Shown here: piece by piece, positions 1 through 8,503 of the stretch | How positions within the stretch are numbered: position 1 is the first letter of the stretch | Layout: the number at the start of each line of letters is the position of its first letter | NCBI RefSeq assembly: GCF_036181745.1 | Contig: NZ_CP108080.1 | Location: forward strand, 7,195,501 to 7,259,500 | DNA from: Streptomyces sp. NBC_00259 | GTDB taxonomy: Bacteria > Actinomycetota > Actinomycetes > Streptomycetales > Streptomycetaceae | DNA: 64,000 bases | Reading direction: 5' to 3' | Notes under the pieces: model-generated | Databases searched by the model: none | Seen by the model: only the letters and a program-made list of their open reading frames with translations | What the model was told of the DNA's origin: nothing | Made by a program: the position numbers and the translations under genes

Positions 1-1047
1 GCCCGCGGCCCCGTCGTCGGCTGCAACAACTGGTACTACGCGTACGGCGTGGACTTCGGTCCCGCGGAGGTGCAGCGCGACGCCGAGACGATCGTGGAGC
101 TCGCCGACGGGCATCCCGTCGCGCCCTACTGCGTCGTCGACGCCGGCTGGAGCCCGGGCGGCGTCGCTCCCGGCGGCCCGTGGACGGCCGGGATCCCCGG
201 TCTCTTCGACGACATGGCCGCCCTCGCCGACGGCATTGCGCAGCGCGGCGCACGGCCCGGCATCTGGTTCAGGCCCGCTGCACTGAGCACGGTGGACCGC
301 GAGGAGCGCCTGCGCGCCGGACCGCGTCCCGTACCGGAGCAGCCGCTCGACCTCACCCTCGACGAGAACCTGGCGGCGATCGGGGACGACGTCTCCCGCC
401 TCGTCGGCTGGGGCTACGAACTGATCAAGCACGACTTCTCGACGTACGACGCCTTCGGCAGATGGGGCAGCCCGACGACCTCCGAACCGACCGAGCCGGG
501 ATGGCGGTTCGCCGATCCCCGGGTGACCAACGCGGAGGTACTGCTGGGGCTCTACCGGACCATCCGCGCGTCGGCGGGCGGCGCGCTGGTCCTCGGCTGC
601 AACACGGTCGGCCACCTCGCGGCGGGACTCGTCGACGTGCAGCGCACGGGCGACGACACGTCCGGGCGCAGCTGGGAGCGCACGCGCCGGATGGGTGTGA
701 ACACTCTGGCCTTCCGGATGGCGCAGCACGGTTCGTTCTTCACCGCCGACGCCGACTGCGTCCCCTGCACCCCGCGGACGCCCTGGACGATGAACCGCCG
801 GTTCCTCGACCTGGTCGCCCGCTCCGGAACCGCGCTGTTCGTCTCCGTCGACCCGAAGGCCCGTACGACGGAGACCGACGCCGACCTGCGCGCCGCGCTC
901 CGCCTCGCCCTCGACGGCGGCGAACCCGGCGGAGTCGAGGCGCTGGACTGGCTGCACACGACCGCGCCACGACGCTGGAACAGCGCCGGCGGGATCCATG
1001 AGTACACCTGGTCCGAGTCGGCCGGAGTCTGGCCGCTCGCCGTGTGA
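1..1047 (+). CDS. Alpha-galactosidase-like glycoside hydrolase (clan GH-D), 5' end missing
   Basis: The reading frame is open from base 1, so the start lies upstream of the window; 348 residues are visible. The first visible residues contain GCNNWYYAYG, typical of melibiase-like TIM barrels. LIKHDFSTYD carries the K-x-D motif whose Asp is the usual nucleophile of GH27/GH36 enzymes, and TGDDTSGR supplies the likely acid/base Asp. Family members hydrolyse terminal alpha-galactosides or related sugars; the exact substrate cannot be read here. No signal peptide can be judged because the N-terminus is absent. The stop codon lies in a tandem-repeat array leading directly into the GH13 gene, so the two are probably co-transcribed. 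Confidence 0.8.
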   Translation, partial: ARGPVVGCNNWYYAYGVDFGPAEVQRDAETIVELADGHPVAPYCVVDAGWSPGGVAPGGPWTAGIPGLFDDMAALADGIAQRGARPGIWFRPAALSTVDREERLRAGPRPVPEQPLDLTLDENLAAIGDDVSRLVGWGYELIKHDFSTYDAFGRWGSPTTSEPTEPGWRFADPRVTNAEVLLGLYRTIRASAGGALVLGCNTVGHLAAGLVDVQRTGDDTSGRSWERTRRMGVNTLAFRMAQHGSFFTADADCVPCTPRTPWTMNRRFLDLVARSGTALFVSVDPKARTTETDADLRAALRLALDGGEPGGVEALDWLHTTAPRRWNSAGGIHEYTWSESAGVWPLAV

Positions 1048-1110
1048 GGGGGCCCGTGTGAGGGGGTCCGGTGAGGAAGCCCGTATGAGGAAGGTCCGTA
1101 TGAGGAAGGG
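1041..1110 (+). repeat. Five-copy degenerate tandem repeat spanning a stop codon and the next ribosome binding site
   Basis: Units begin at 1041, 1055, 1069, 1082 and 1097 and are 13-15 bp long. The first two read CGTGTGAGGGGGCC and CGTGTGAGGGGGTC; the last two begin CGTATGAGGAAGG. The first copy contains the TGA of the upstream hydrolase gene, and the last supplies the AGGAAGGGG ribosome binding site of the GH13 gene. Most units carry a TGAGG core, that is, a stop codon fused to a Shine-Dalgarno-like sequence. Confidence 0.85.
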
Positions 1111-1117
1111 GAACAAT

Positions 1118-2758
1118 ATGGCCGCACCCCACACCGGTGCGTGGTGGCGCGACGCCGTCATCTACCAGGTGTACCCGCGCAGCTTCGCCGATGCCGACGG
1201 CGACGGCGTCGGAGACATCGCCGGCATCCGCGCCCGCCTCGGCCACATACGCGAACTCGGCGCCGACGCCGTCTGGATCAGCCCCTGGTACGTCTCACCG
1301 ATGGCCGACCACGGGTACGACGTGGCCGACTACCGCGACATCGACCCGCTGTTCGGCACCCGTGCGGACGCCGAAGCCCTGATCGCCGAGGCCCGCGAGG
1401 CGGGTCTGCGGATCGTCGTCGACCTGGTGCCCAACCACTGCTCCGACCGGCACCCCTGGTTCCGGGCAGCGGTGGCCGCCGGCCCCGGCTCCCCGGAACG
1501 GGAGCTCTTCCACTTCCGCCCCGGCCGGGGTGAGGGGGGCGAACTGCCGCCCAACGACTGGCCGTCCAACTTCGGCGGCCCGGCCTGGAGCCGGATCACC
1601 GAACCGGACGGGCGACCGGGGGAGTGGTACCTGAGAATGTTCGCCGCCGGCCAGCCCGACTGGAACTGGGACCATCCCGCGGTGCGCGAGGAGTTCGCCT
1701 CCGTCCTGCGGTTCTGGCTGGACCGGGGCGTCGCCGGCTTCCGGATCGACGTCGCCGACTACCTCGCCAAGGCGCCGGGGCTCCCCGACAGGGCCGAGTA
1801 CACGGGTGAGTCCCGCGATCCCTGGTCCGACCAGGACGCCGTCCACGAGATCTACCGCGGCTGGCGCCGCGTGCTCGACTCCTACGACGGCGAACGGGTC
1901 TTCGTCGCCGAGCTGTGGAACGACGACCCCGTGCGTTTCGCCCGCTACCTGCGGCCGGACGAGCTCCACTCCGCCTTCAACTTCCCGTTCCTGCAGGCGC
2001 GATGGGACGCCCGTGCGATGCGTGAGGTGATCGACGCGACCATCGCCGAGCACGCCCTCGTCGGCGCGCCCACCACCTGGGTGCTGTCCAACCACGACAC
2101 CACGCGGCACGTCACCCGCTACGGCCGCGTCGAGACCGGCTACGGATTCAACCGGGCCGAGCTGCACGGGACGCCCGTCGACCTGGAGCTCGGCACCCGC
2201 CGCGCCCGCGCCGCCGCCCTGCTCACCATGGCCCTCCCGGGCTGTGTCTACATCTATCAGGGAGATGAGCTCGGTCTCTGGGAGGTCGAGGACATCCCGA
2301 TGGAGCTGCGCCAGGACCCGGCCGTCGTCGGCACGGGCGGCGCCGACCCGGGACGCGACGGCTGCCGCGTGCCGATCCCCTGGGACGGCGACCGCGCCCC
2401 GTACGGCTTCAGCCCACCGGACGCCGACGCCGGGCCGTGGCTGCCGCAGCCCGCGGACTGGAAGGCCCACACCGTGGCCGCCCAGACGGGCGACCCCGAC
2501 TCGTCGCTGGAGCTCTACCGGCGTGCCCTGGCCGTCCGCCGTGCCGAACCGGCCCTGGGTGACGGCACCCTGACCTGGCTGCCCGCACCCGGAGGAGTCC
2601 TCTCCTTCACCCGCGGACAGGGCCTCGTCTGCACGGTCAACCTGAGCGGTGAGCCCGCGGAACTCCCGCCCCACACCGAGCTGCTGCTCACCAGCGGCCC
2701 CCTGGACCACGGTCTCCTTCCGCCGGACACCACGGTCTGGCTGCGCGGCGCGGAGTGA
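1118..2758 (+). CDS. GH13 alpha-glucosidase (oligo-1,6-glucosidase type)
   Basis: A 546-residue cytoplasmic enzyme expected to hydrolyse short alpha-glucosides from the non-reducing end. WWRDAVIYQVYPRSF at the N-terminus is the classic opening of this GH13 subgroup. Conserved regions follow in order: DLVPNH (about 101), GFRIDVAD with the nucleophile Asp (about 211), VAELWND with the acid Glu (about 264) and LSNHDTTRH (about 325). Length fits the family. The ATG at 1118 is preferred over in-frame starts further upstream because AGGAAGGGG lies just before it and homology begins there. It follows the alpha-galactosidase-like gene by about 70 bp and probably belongs to the same alpha-glycoside operon. 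Confidence 0.92.
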   Translation: MAAPHTGAWWRDAVIYQVYPRSFADADGDGVGDIAGIRARLGHIRELGADAVWISPWYVSPMADHGYDVADYRDIDPLFGTRADAEALIAEAREAGLRIVVDLVPNHCSDRHPWFRAAVAAGPGSPERELFHFRPGRGEGGELPPNDWPSNFGGPAWSRITEPDGRPGEWYLRMFAAGQPDWNWDHPAVREEFASVLRFWLDRGVAGFRIDVADYLAKAPGLPDRAEYTGESRDPWSDQDAVHEIYRGWRRVLDSYDGERVFVAELWNDDPVRFARYLRPDELHSAFNFPFLQARWDARAMREVIDATIAEHALVGAPTTWVLSNHDTTRHVTRYGRVETGYGFNRAELHGTPVDLELGTRRARAAALLTMALPGCVYIYQGDELGLWEVEDIPMELRQDPAVVGTGGADPGRDGCRVPIPWDGDRAPYGFSPPDADAGPWLPQPADWKAHTVAAQTGDPDSSLELYRRALAVRRAEPALGDGTLTWLPAPGGVLSFTRGQGLVCTVNLSGEPAELPPHTELLLTSGPLDHGLLPPDTTVWLRGAE

Positions 2759-3125
2759 TTCCGACGAGTCCGCGGCCGTGCCTCCTGGAGTGGGGGGCGA
2801 TTCTGGCGAGAGGTCCGGACAGCGGCACGCCCGACGACCGGCGCCGGACGCCGCGGACTCACGATCCCGGTGCGGAGGCGGGCTCGACAGGGGCAAGCCG
2901 TACACCGACGGCGCCGAGCTACCGTGAAGGAAGCTCCCGCCCTCGCCGACGCCCGCACCGTGGCGAGCTCCGATCGTGCCGACGTGACATAGCTCCCGTC
3001 CGTAGGAGATCGACTACACCTTTACTGATCGGTACCGTCCACGGGAACAGCGGCTGCCGGACCCGGCGGCCGGAATGACATCGCCACCTTCAGTCCGTAC
3101 GCCCGCACCACGACAGGGGTCAACG
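2759..3125. other. Intergenic region before pyruvate carboxylase
   Basis: No convincing gene was found in this stretch of 367 bases; open frames here lack codon bias and a good ribosome binding site. An 11-bp inverted repeat, GAGTCCGCGGC at 2766-2776 and GCCGCGGACTC at 2850-2860, is separated by 73 bases, too far apart for an ordinary terminator. The promoter for the carboxylase should lie in the more AT-rich stretch around 2985-3035, but no confident -35/-10 pair could be chosen. Confidence 0.5.
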
Positions 3126-6100
3126 ATGTTCCGCAAGGTATTGGTCGCCAACCGGGGCGAGATCGCGATCCGCGCCTTCCGCGCGGCTTTCGAGCTCGGC
3201 ATCTCCACCGTGGCCGTGTTCCCTTACGAGGACCGCAACTCGCTTCACCGGGCCAAGGCGGACGAGGCCTACCGGATCGGTGAGAAGGGCCACCCGGTAC
3301 GCGCCTATCTCTCGGTCGACGAGGTGATCAGGGCCGCGCGCAAGGCCGGCGCCGACGCCATCTACCCCGGCTACGGCTTCCTCTCGGAGAACCCCGACCT
3401 CGCCGCCGCGTGCGCCGAGGCCGGGATCACCTTCGTCGGGCCCCCCTCCGCCGTCCTGCACCTCACCGGCAACAAGTCCCGCGCGGTGGCCGCCGCCCGT
3501 GCGGCCGGGGTCCCCGTCCTGAAGTCGTCCGAGCCGTCCACGGACGTGGACAGGCTGGTCGAAGCCGCCGACTCCATCGGCTTCCCGGTGTTCGTCAAGG
3601 CCGTCGCAGGCGGCGGCGGGCGGGGAATGCGTCATGTCACCGAGCCCGCGGAGCTGCGGGACTCCATCGACGCGGCGATGCGCGAGGCGGAGTCGGCGTT
3701 CGGAGACGCCACCGTCTTCCTGGAGCAGGCCGTCGTCAACCCGCGCCACATCGAGGTGCAGATCCTCGCCGACACCGAAGGCAACGTCGTCCATCTGTTC
3801 GAGCGTGACTGTTCGGTGCAGCGGCGCCACCAGAAGGTCGTCGAGATCGCGCCCGCTCCCGCACTCGACCCGGATCTGCGCGATCGCATCTGCGCCGACG
3901 CCGTCGCGTTCGCCCGGCACATCGGCTACGTCAACGCGGGAACCGTCGAGTTCCTGGTCGACGAGCGCGGCAACCACGTCTTCATCGAGATGAACCCCCG
4001 TATCCAGGTGGAGCACACGGTCACCGAGCAGGTCACCGGACGGGACCTGGTCATCGCCCAGCTGCGGATCGCCGACGGAATGACGCTTCCGGAGCTGAAC
4101 CTGACGCAGGACGACATCGTCCTCACGGGCACGGCCCTGCAGTGCCGTATCACCACCGAGGACCCCGCCAACGGATTCCGCCCCGACACCGGCACCATCT
4201 CCGCGTACCGCTCCCCGGGCGGCCCCGGCGTACGGCTCGACGGCGGCACGGTCCACACCGGCGCCGAAGTGTCGGCCCACTTCGACTCGATGCTGGTCAA
4301 GCTGACCTGCCACGGACACGACTTCGCCAACGCCGCACGCCGTGCACGGCGTGCGATCGCCGAGTTCCGTATCCGCGGAGTCGCCACCAACCTGCCCTTC
4401 CTCGGTGCCGTGCTCGACCACCCCGGATTCCGCGAGGGCCGTGTCACCACGAGCTTCATCGCCGAGCATCCGGAACTGCTCCGGGCGCGCCCCTCGGCCG
4501 ACCGCGGAAGCCGCATGCTCACCTATCTCGCCGAGACGACCGTCAACCGTCCCCACGGCCCGCGTCCCCAGGTCATCGACCCGGCCGCCAAGCTGCCTCC
4601 CGCCGCTCTGGACCAGGCACCGCCGGCAGGCTCCCGGCAGCGCCTCGCGGCGCTCGGGCCGGAGGCGTTCGCCGCGGAACTGCGCGCGCAGCGGGCCGTC
4701 GCGGTGACGGACACGACCTTCCGCGACGCGCACCAGTCCCTGCTGGCCACCCGGGTGAGGACGCGCGATCTGCTGGCCGTCGCCCCGTACGTCGCGCGCA
4801 CGGCACCGGAGCTGCTGAGCCTGGAGTGCTGGGGCGGCGCCACCTACGACGTGGCCCTGCGCTTCCTCGCCGAGGACCCCTGGGAGCGTCTCGCGGCCCT
4901 GCGGGAGGCGGTGCCCAACATCTGTACGCAGATGCTGCTGCGGGGACGCAACACCGTCGGCTACACGCCCTACCCCGTCGAGGTGACCGACGCCTTCGTC
5001 GCCGAGGCGGCGGCGACCGGCATGGACATCTTCCGGATCTTCGACGCGCTCAACGACGTCTCGCAGATGCGTCCCGCCATCGACGCCGTACGGTCCACCG
5101 GCACGGCGCTGGCCGAGGTCGCCCTGTGCTACACCGCGGACCTGTCGGACCCGGCAGAACAGCTCTACACGCTCGACTACTACCTGCGCCTCGCGGAGCA
5201 GATCGTCGAGGCCGGCGCGCACGTCCTGGCCATCAAGGACATGGCCGGCCTGCTGCGCCCGCCCGCCGCCCGCACCCTGGTGACCGCACTGCGCGAGCGC
5301 TTCGACCTTCCGGTGCATCTGCACACCCACGACACGGCGGGTGGCCAGCTCGCGACACTGATCGCCGCGATCGACGCGGGCGTCGACGCCGTCGACGCCG
5401 CCGTCGCCTCGATGGCGGGCACCACCAGCCAGCCGTCCCTGTCGGCGCTCGTCGCGGCCACCGACCACACCGAGCGCACCACCGGGCTCTCGCTCGACGC
5501 GGTCGGAGCGCTCGAACCGTACTGGGAGGCCATGCGGAAGGTCTACGCGCCCTTCGAGTCGGGGCTCACCTCGCCCACGGGGCGCGTCTACCACCACGAG
5601 ATCCCCGGCGGACAGCTGTCGAACCTGCGTCAGCAGGCCATCGCGCTCGGGCTCGGCGACCGCTTCGAGCTGATCGAGGACTGCTACGCGGCCGCCGACC
5701 GGATGCTGGGCCGGCTGGTCAAGGTGACGCCCTCCTCGAAGGTGGTGGGAGACCTCGCCCTGCACCTGGTCGGAGCGGGCGTCGAGGCGGCCGACTTTGA
5801 ATCCGATCCCGGCAAGTTCGACGTACCGGACTCGGTGGTCGGCTTCCTCCGCGGCGAGCTGGGCGACCCGCCCGGCGGCTGGCCCGAGCCGTTCCGCACC
5901 CGCGCGCTCCACGGCCGCCCCGCGCAGGCCGAGGACCCGACCCTGTCGGACGAGGACCGTCAGGGGCTGGCCCAGGACCGGCGGGCGACGCTCAACCGGC
6001 TGCTGTTCCCCGGCCCGGCCAAGGAGTTCGACGCCCATCGCGAGGCGTACGGCGACACGTCCGTACTGCCCACGCAGGACTTCTTCTACGGCCTGGAACC

Positions 6101-6503
6101 GGACACCGAGCACACGGTCACCCTGGAGGCCGGTGTCACGCTGCTGATCGAGCTCGAGGCGATCTCCGAGGCCGACGAGCGGGGCTTCCGTACGGTCCTG
6201 GCCACGCTGAACGGCCAGCTGCGCCCGGTGGCGGTGCGGGACACGTCCGTCGCCACGGAGGTCAAGGCCGCCGAGAAGGCCGAGCGCGGCAACGACCGGC
6301 ATGTCCCCGCTCCGTTCGCGGGCGTCGTGACGCTCCAGGTGGAGGAGGGCACTTCGGTGTCGGCGGGACAGACGGTGGCCACGATCGAGGCGATGAAGAT
6401 GGAGGCCTCCATCACCGCCCAGTCCGCGGGCACGGTCGCGCGGCTGGCGATCGGAAAGATCCAGCAGGTCGAGGCGGGCGATCTGCTCATCGAGATCGGC
6501 TGA
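3126..6503 (+). CDS. pyc: Pyruvate carboxylase
   Basis: A 1125-residue biotin enzyme that carboxylates pyruvate to oxaloacetate at the expense of ATP, feeding the TCA cycle in the cytoplasm. The order is biotin carboxylase with ATP-grasp fold (about 1-450; MFRKVLVANRGEIAIRAF start and the GGGGRGM glycine loop), carboxyltransferase TIM barrel (about 535-830; DTTFRDAHQSLLATR), PYC-OADA linker, and a C-terminal biotinyl domain with EAMKMEA (biotin Lys near 1091). Length is that of the single-chain enzyme. The ATG at 3126 follows GACAGGGG and matches the conserved N-terminus better than the upstream in-frame start at 3075. It stands alone and is followed by a strong hairpin. Confidence 0.97.
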   Translation: MFRKVLVANRGEIAIRAFRAAFELGISTVAVFPYEDRNSLHRAKADEAYRIGEKGHPVRAYLSVDEVIRAARKAGADAIYPGYGFLSENPDLAAACAEAGITFVGPPSAVLHLTGNKSRAVAAARAAGVPVLKSSEPSTDVDRLVEAADSIGFPVFVKAVAGGGGRGMRHVTEPAELRDSIDAAMREAESAFGDATVFLEQAVVNPRHIEVQILADTEGNVVHLFERDCSVQRRHQKVVEIAPAPALDPDLRDRICADAVAFARHIGYVNAGTVEFLVDERGNHVFIEMNPRIQVEHTVTEQVTGRDLVIAQLRIADGMTLPELNLTQDDIVLTGTALQCRITTEDPANGFRPDTGTISAYRSPGGPGVRLDGGTVHTGAEVSAHFDSMLVKLTCHGHDFANAARRARRAIAEFRIRGVATNLPFLGAVLDHPGFREGRVTTSFIAEHPELLRARPSADRGSRMLTYLAETTVNRPHGPRPQVIDPAAKLPPAALDQAPPAGSRQRLAALGPEAFAAELRAQRAVAVTDTTFRDAHQSLLATRVRTRDLLAVAPYVARTAPELLSLECWGGATYDVALRFLAEDPWERLAALREAVPNICTQMLLRGRNTVGYTPYPVEVTDAFVAEAAATGMDIFRIFDALNDVSQMRPAIDAVRSTGTALAEVALCYTADLSDPAEQLYTLDYYLRLAEQIVEAGAHVLAIKDMAGLLRPPAARTLVTALRERFDLPVHLHTHDTAGGQLATLIAAIDAGVDAVDAAVASMAGTTSQPSLSALVAATDHTERTTGLSLDAVGALEPYWEAMRKVYAPFESGLTSPTGRVYHHEIPGGQLSNLRQQAIALGLGDRFELIEDCYAAADRMLGRLVKVTPSSKVVGDLALHLVGAGVEAADFESDPGKFDVPDSVVGFLRGELGDPPGGWPEPFRTRALHGRPAQAEDPTLSDEDRQGLAQDRRATLNRLLFPGPAKEFDAHREAYGDTSVLPTQDFFYGLEPDTEHTVTLEAGVTLLIELEAISEADERGFRTVLATLNGQLRPVAVRDTSVATEVKAAEKAERGNDRHVPAPFAGVVTLQVEEGTSVSAGQTVATIEAMKMEASITAQSAGTVARLAIGKIQQVEAGDLLIEIG

Positions 6504-6550
6504 CGCCCGCTGCGTGTGTACGTGAGTACGTGCGCGTGCTGCGCGCGTAG

Positions 6551-6577
6551 CCGGCCCGGGAGAGGTTCCCGGGCCGG
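6551..6577 (+). terminator. Perfect 11-bp hairpin after pyc
   Basis: CCGGCCCGGGA (6551-6561) pairs perfectly with TCCCGGGCCGG (6567-6577) across a 5-base loop. It lies 47 bases after the pyc stop and 45 bases beyond the end of the convergent hydrolase gene, so it can terminate both directions. No T tract follows, as is common in Streptomyces. Confidence 0.8.
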
Positions 6578-6622
6578 CCGCCCGCGTACGGGCGCCGGTC
6601 GGCGACGGGTCTCCGGTAAGGA

Positions 6623-8503
6623 CTACGCCTGTGCCGCCTGTGCGGTCAGGAGCGCCAGCGGGGTCGCGGCCGCCCATGCCTGCGGCGAGTTCGCGTGCGG
6701 ATACGGGACCACGGTCGCGTGCTCCTCGCGCCCGTATCCGGCGAGCACCTCCGGGAGACGGTAGCCGTGCAGGACCGCGGCCGCCGTCAACCCGGAGGTG
6801 AGCGCCCGCAGTTCGGCGCCGCAGCCGTAGCGGGCGAGGCCGAGGGCGATGACGGCGTTGTCGTGGGGCCAGGCGCTGCCCCGGTGGTAGGACAGCGGAT
6901 GGTACGGCGCCTGTCCCGATGCCAGGGTGCGGATCGCCCAGCCGGAGAAGAAGTCGGGCTCCAGCAGGCGCCCGGCGACGCGTTCCCCGTGCGGCTGGTC
7001 GAGGATGCCGGACCATAGCAGGTGGCCGGCGTCGGAGGCGAGCACGTCCACCTGCCGTCCCTCGCCGTCGAGCGCGAGGGCGGGGAAGTCCTGGCCGGAC
7101 ATCCAGAAGTCGCGGTGGAACCGCTCACGCAGAGCGGCGGCCGTCGCCTCCAACCGCCCGGCCCAGTCGGCGTCGTGCCACACGTTCCGCGCCAGCCGCG
7201 CGGTGCGCACGAGCGCGTCGTAGGCGTACCCCTGGGCCTCGCAGACCGCGATCGGGCCCTCGGCCTGGGTGCCGTCCGTGAAGCAGATCGCGCCGGCGGA
7301 GTCCTTCCAGTTCTGGTTGACCAGCCCCTTCGGGTCGGGGTGGTAGACGAGGTAGCCGTGCCGGGTCAGGCCGCCGTCGGTGAGCATCCAGTCGACGGCG
7401 GCCCGGGCGTGCTGCTCGAGCCGGAGCGCGAGCGAGGTGTCGCCGGTGGTGTCCGCGTACGCGCCGAGGAGCACCAGGAAGAGCGGTGTGGCGTCGACCG
7501 AGCCGTAGTAGCGCCCGTAGGGCACCTGCCGGAAGTGGGCGAGCTCGCCGTGGCGGACCTCGTGCACGATGCGGCCCGGCTGCTCCCCGCGGAAGTCGTC
7601 GTAGGAGCGGCCCTGGGTGGCGGCGAGCGCGAGAAGGGTGTTCTCGGCGGTGTCCGGCCGGTAGGGCAGCAGGAAATACGAGGTGAGGAGCGAATCGCGG
7701 CCGAACAGGGTGAGGAACCAGGGGATCCCGGCGGCCGGCACGGTCAGTCGCTCGCCGTCGATCCCGTCGGCGGGAACCTGGAGGAGATCGAGGTCCGTGA
7801 GCCCTTGCCGGCAGGCGCGCAGCAGGTCCGGGTCGGCGGACCCGGGCAGAGCCACCTCGTCGGACGGCGCGGGGAGCGGGACGGCCTGTGCACCGTGCGG
7901 GTGGGCCTCGGCGGTCAGGCGCAGTTCGGCTTCGCCGTGCGCAGGCAGCGTCAGCTCCCAGGCCAGACGCCCTGCGGTGACGGTGTCCGGCGCGGGCCGC
8001 GCGGCGACGGTCGTACGGGAGTGCCAGTGGCCGCGCCGGTAGCCGAACTCGACACCGTCCGCGCGTAGACGGGTCTCGTGCTCGGCGTCCGGCTTCGGAT
8101 AGGCGCGGTCGTCGGCGCGCAGCTCGAACTGGTCCGCGAAGTCGGCGTCGAGCGCGAGTTCGATGTGCGTGGTCAGCGCCGTCGGGCCGTTGTTGACCAG
8201 ACGCACCCTGTCCACGAAATGCCCTGCCCCGACCGACTGTTCACGGAAGACGGTGTAGGCGGGCGGCGCGTCGCGCGTGCCGGCGGGGGTGAGGACGCTG
8301 GTCGACGGGGCGGTGTCCGACGCCGGAACGAGCACGGTGGGGACCGTGCCGTCGACCGTCAGCTCCCAGCGGCTCAGGTGGCGGGCGTCGCGCAGGAACA
8401 GCCCGTCCGGCGTCGTCCCCCGGGAGCCGGTGATCGAGCCGTCCGGGCCGAGAATCGCGAACGTACCGTCGCGGACGAGCAGAACGCGGCCGGAGGGTGT
8501 CAT
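6623..8503 (-). CDS. Amylo-alpha-1,6-glucosidase-like hydrolase (GDE_N_bis plus GDE_C)
   Basis: A 626-residue protein. Residues about 5-200 match the N-terminal bis domain of glycogen-debranching-type proteins (opening RVLLVRDGTFAILGPDGSI). The rest is an (alpha/alpha)6 barrel with PWFLTLFGRDSLLTS and YYGSVDATPLFL, as in amylo-1,6-glucosidases and related glycosidases. No signal peptide is visible. The frame is open far upstream, but homology begins at the ATG at 8503, which overlaps the stop of the preceding gene by 4 bp. It is the last gene of the leftward arm of the ROK-linked locus, so its substrate is more likely a small imported glycoside than glycogen; that is inference. Confidence 0.85.
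   Translation of the reverse strand: MTPSGRVLLVRDGTFAILGPDGSITGSRGTTPDGLFLRDARHLSRWELTVDGTVPTVLVPASDTAPSTSVLTPAGTRDAPPAYTVFREQSVGAGHFVDRVRLVNNGPTALTTHIELALDADFADQFELRADDRAYPKPDAEHETRLRADGVEFGYRRGHWHSRTTVAARPAPDTVTAGRLAWELTLPAHGEAELRLTAEAHPHGAQAVPLPAPSDEVALPGSADPDLLRACRQGLTDLDLLQVPADGIDGERLTVPAAGIPWFLTLFGRDSLLTSYFLLPYRPDTAENTLLALAATQGRSYDDFRGEQPGRIVHEVRHGELAHFRQVPYGRYYGSVDATPLFLVLLGAYADTTGDTSLALRLEQHARAAVDWMLTDGGLTRHGYLVYHPDPKGLVNQNWKDSAGAICFTDGTQAEGPIAVCEAQGYAYDALVRTARLARNVWHDADWAGRLEATAAALRERFHRDFWMSGQDFPALALDGEGRQVDVLASDAGHLLWSGILDQPHGERVAGRLLEPDFFSGWAIRTLASGQAPYHPLSYHRGSAWPHDNAVIALGLARYGCGAELRALTSGLTAAAVLHGYRLPEVLAGYGREEHATVVPYPHANSPQAWAAATPLALLTAQAAQA

Noticed and set aside
2766-2860. 11-bp inverted repeat as a terminator of the GH13 operon
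   Set aside because: The 73-base separation is too long for an intrinsic terminator and there is no compact stem; noted only within the intergenic entry.
2755-3078. Open frame of 107 codons before pyc
   Set aside because: Arg/Pro/Thr-rich translation with no ribosome binding site and poor codon bias; looks like non-coding DNA.
3120-7016. Very long open frame antisense to pyruvate carboxylase
   Set aside because: It mirrors the strong third-position GC bias of pyc, has no recognisable domain and runs over the intergenic hairpin; a GC-composition artefact.
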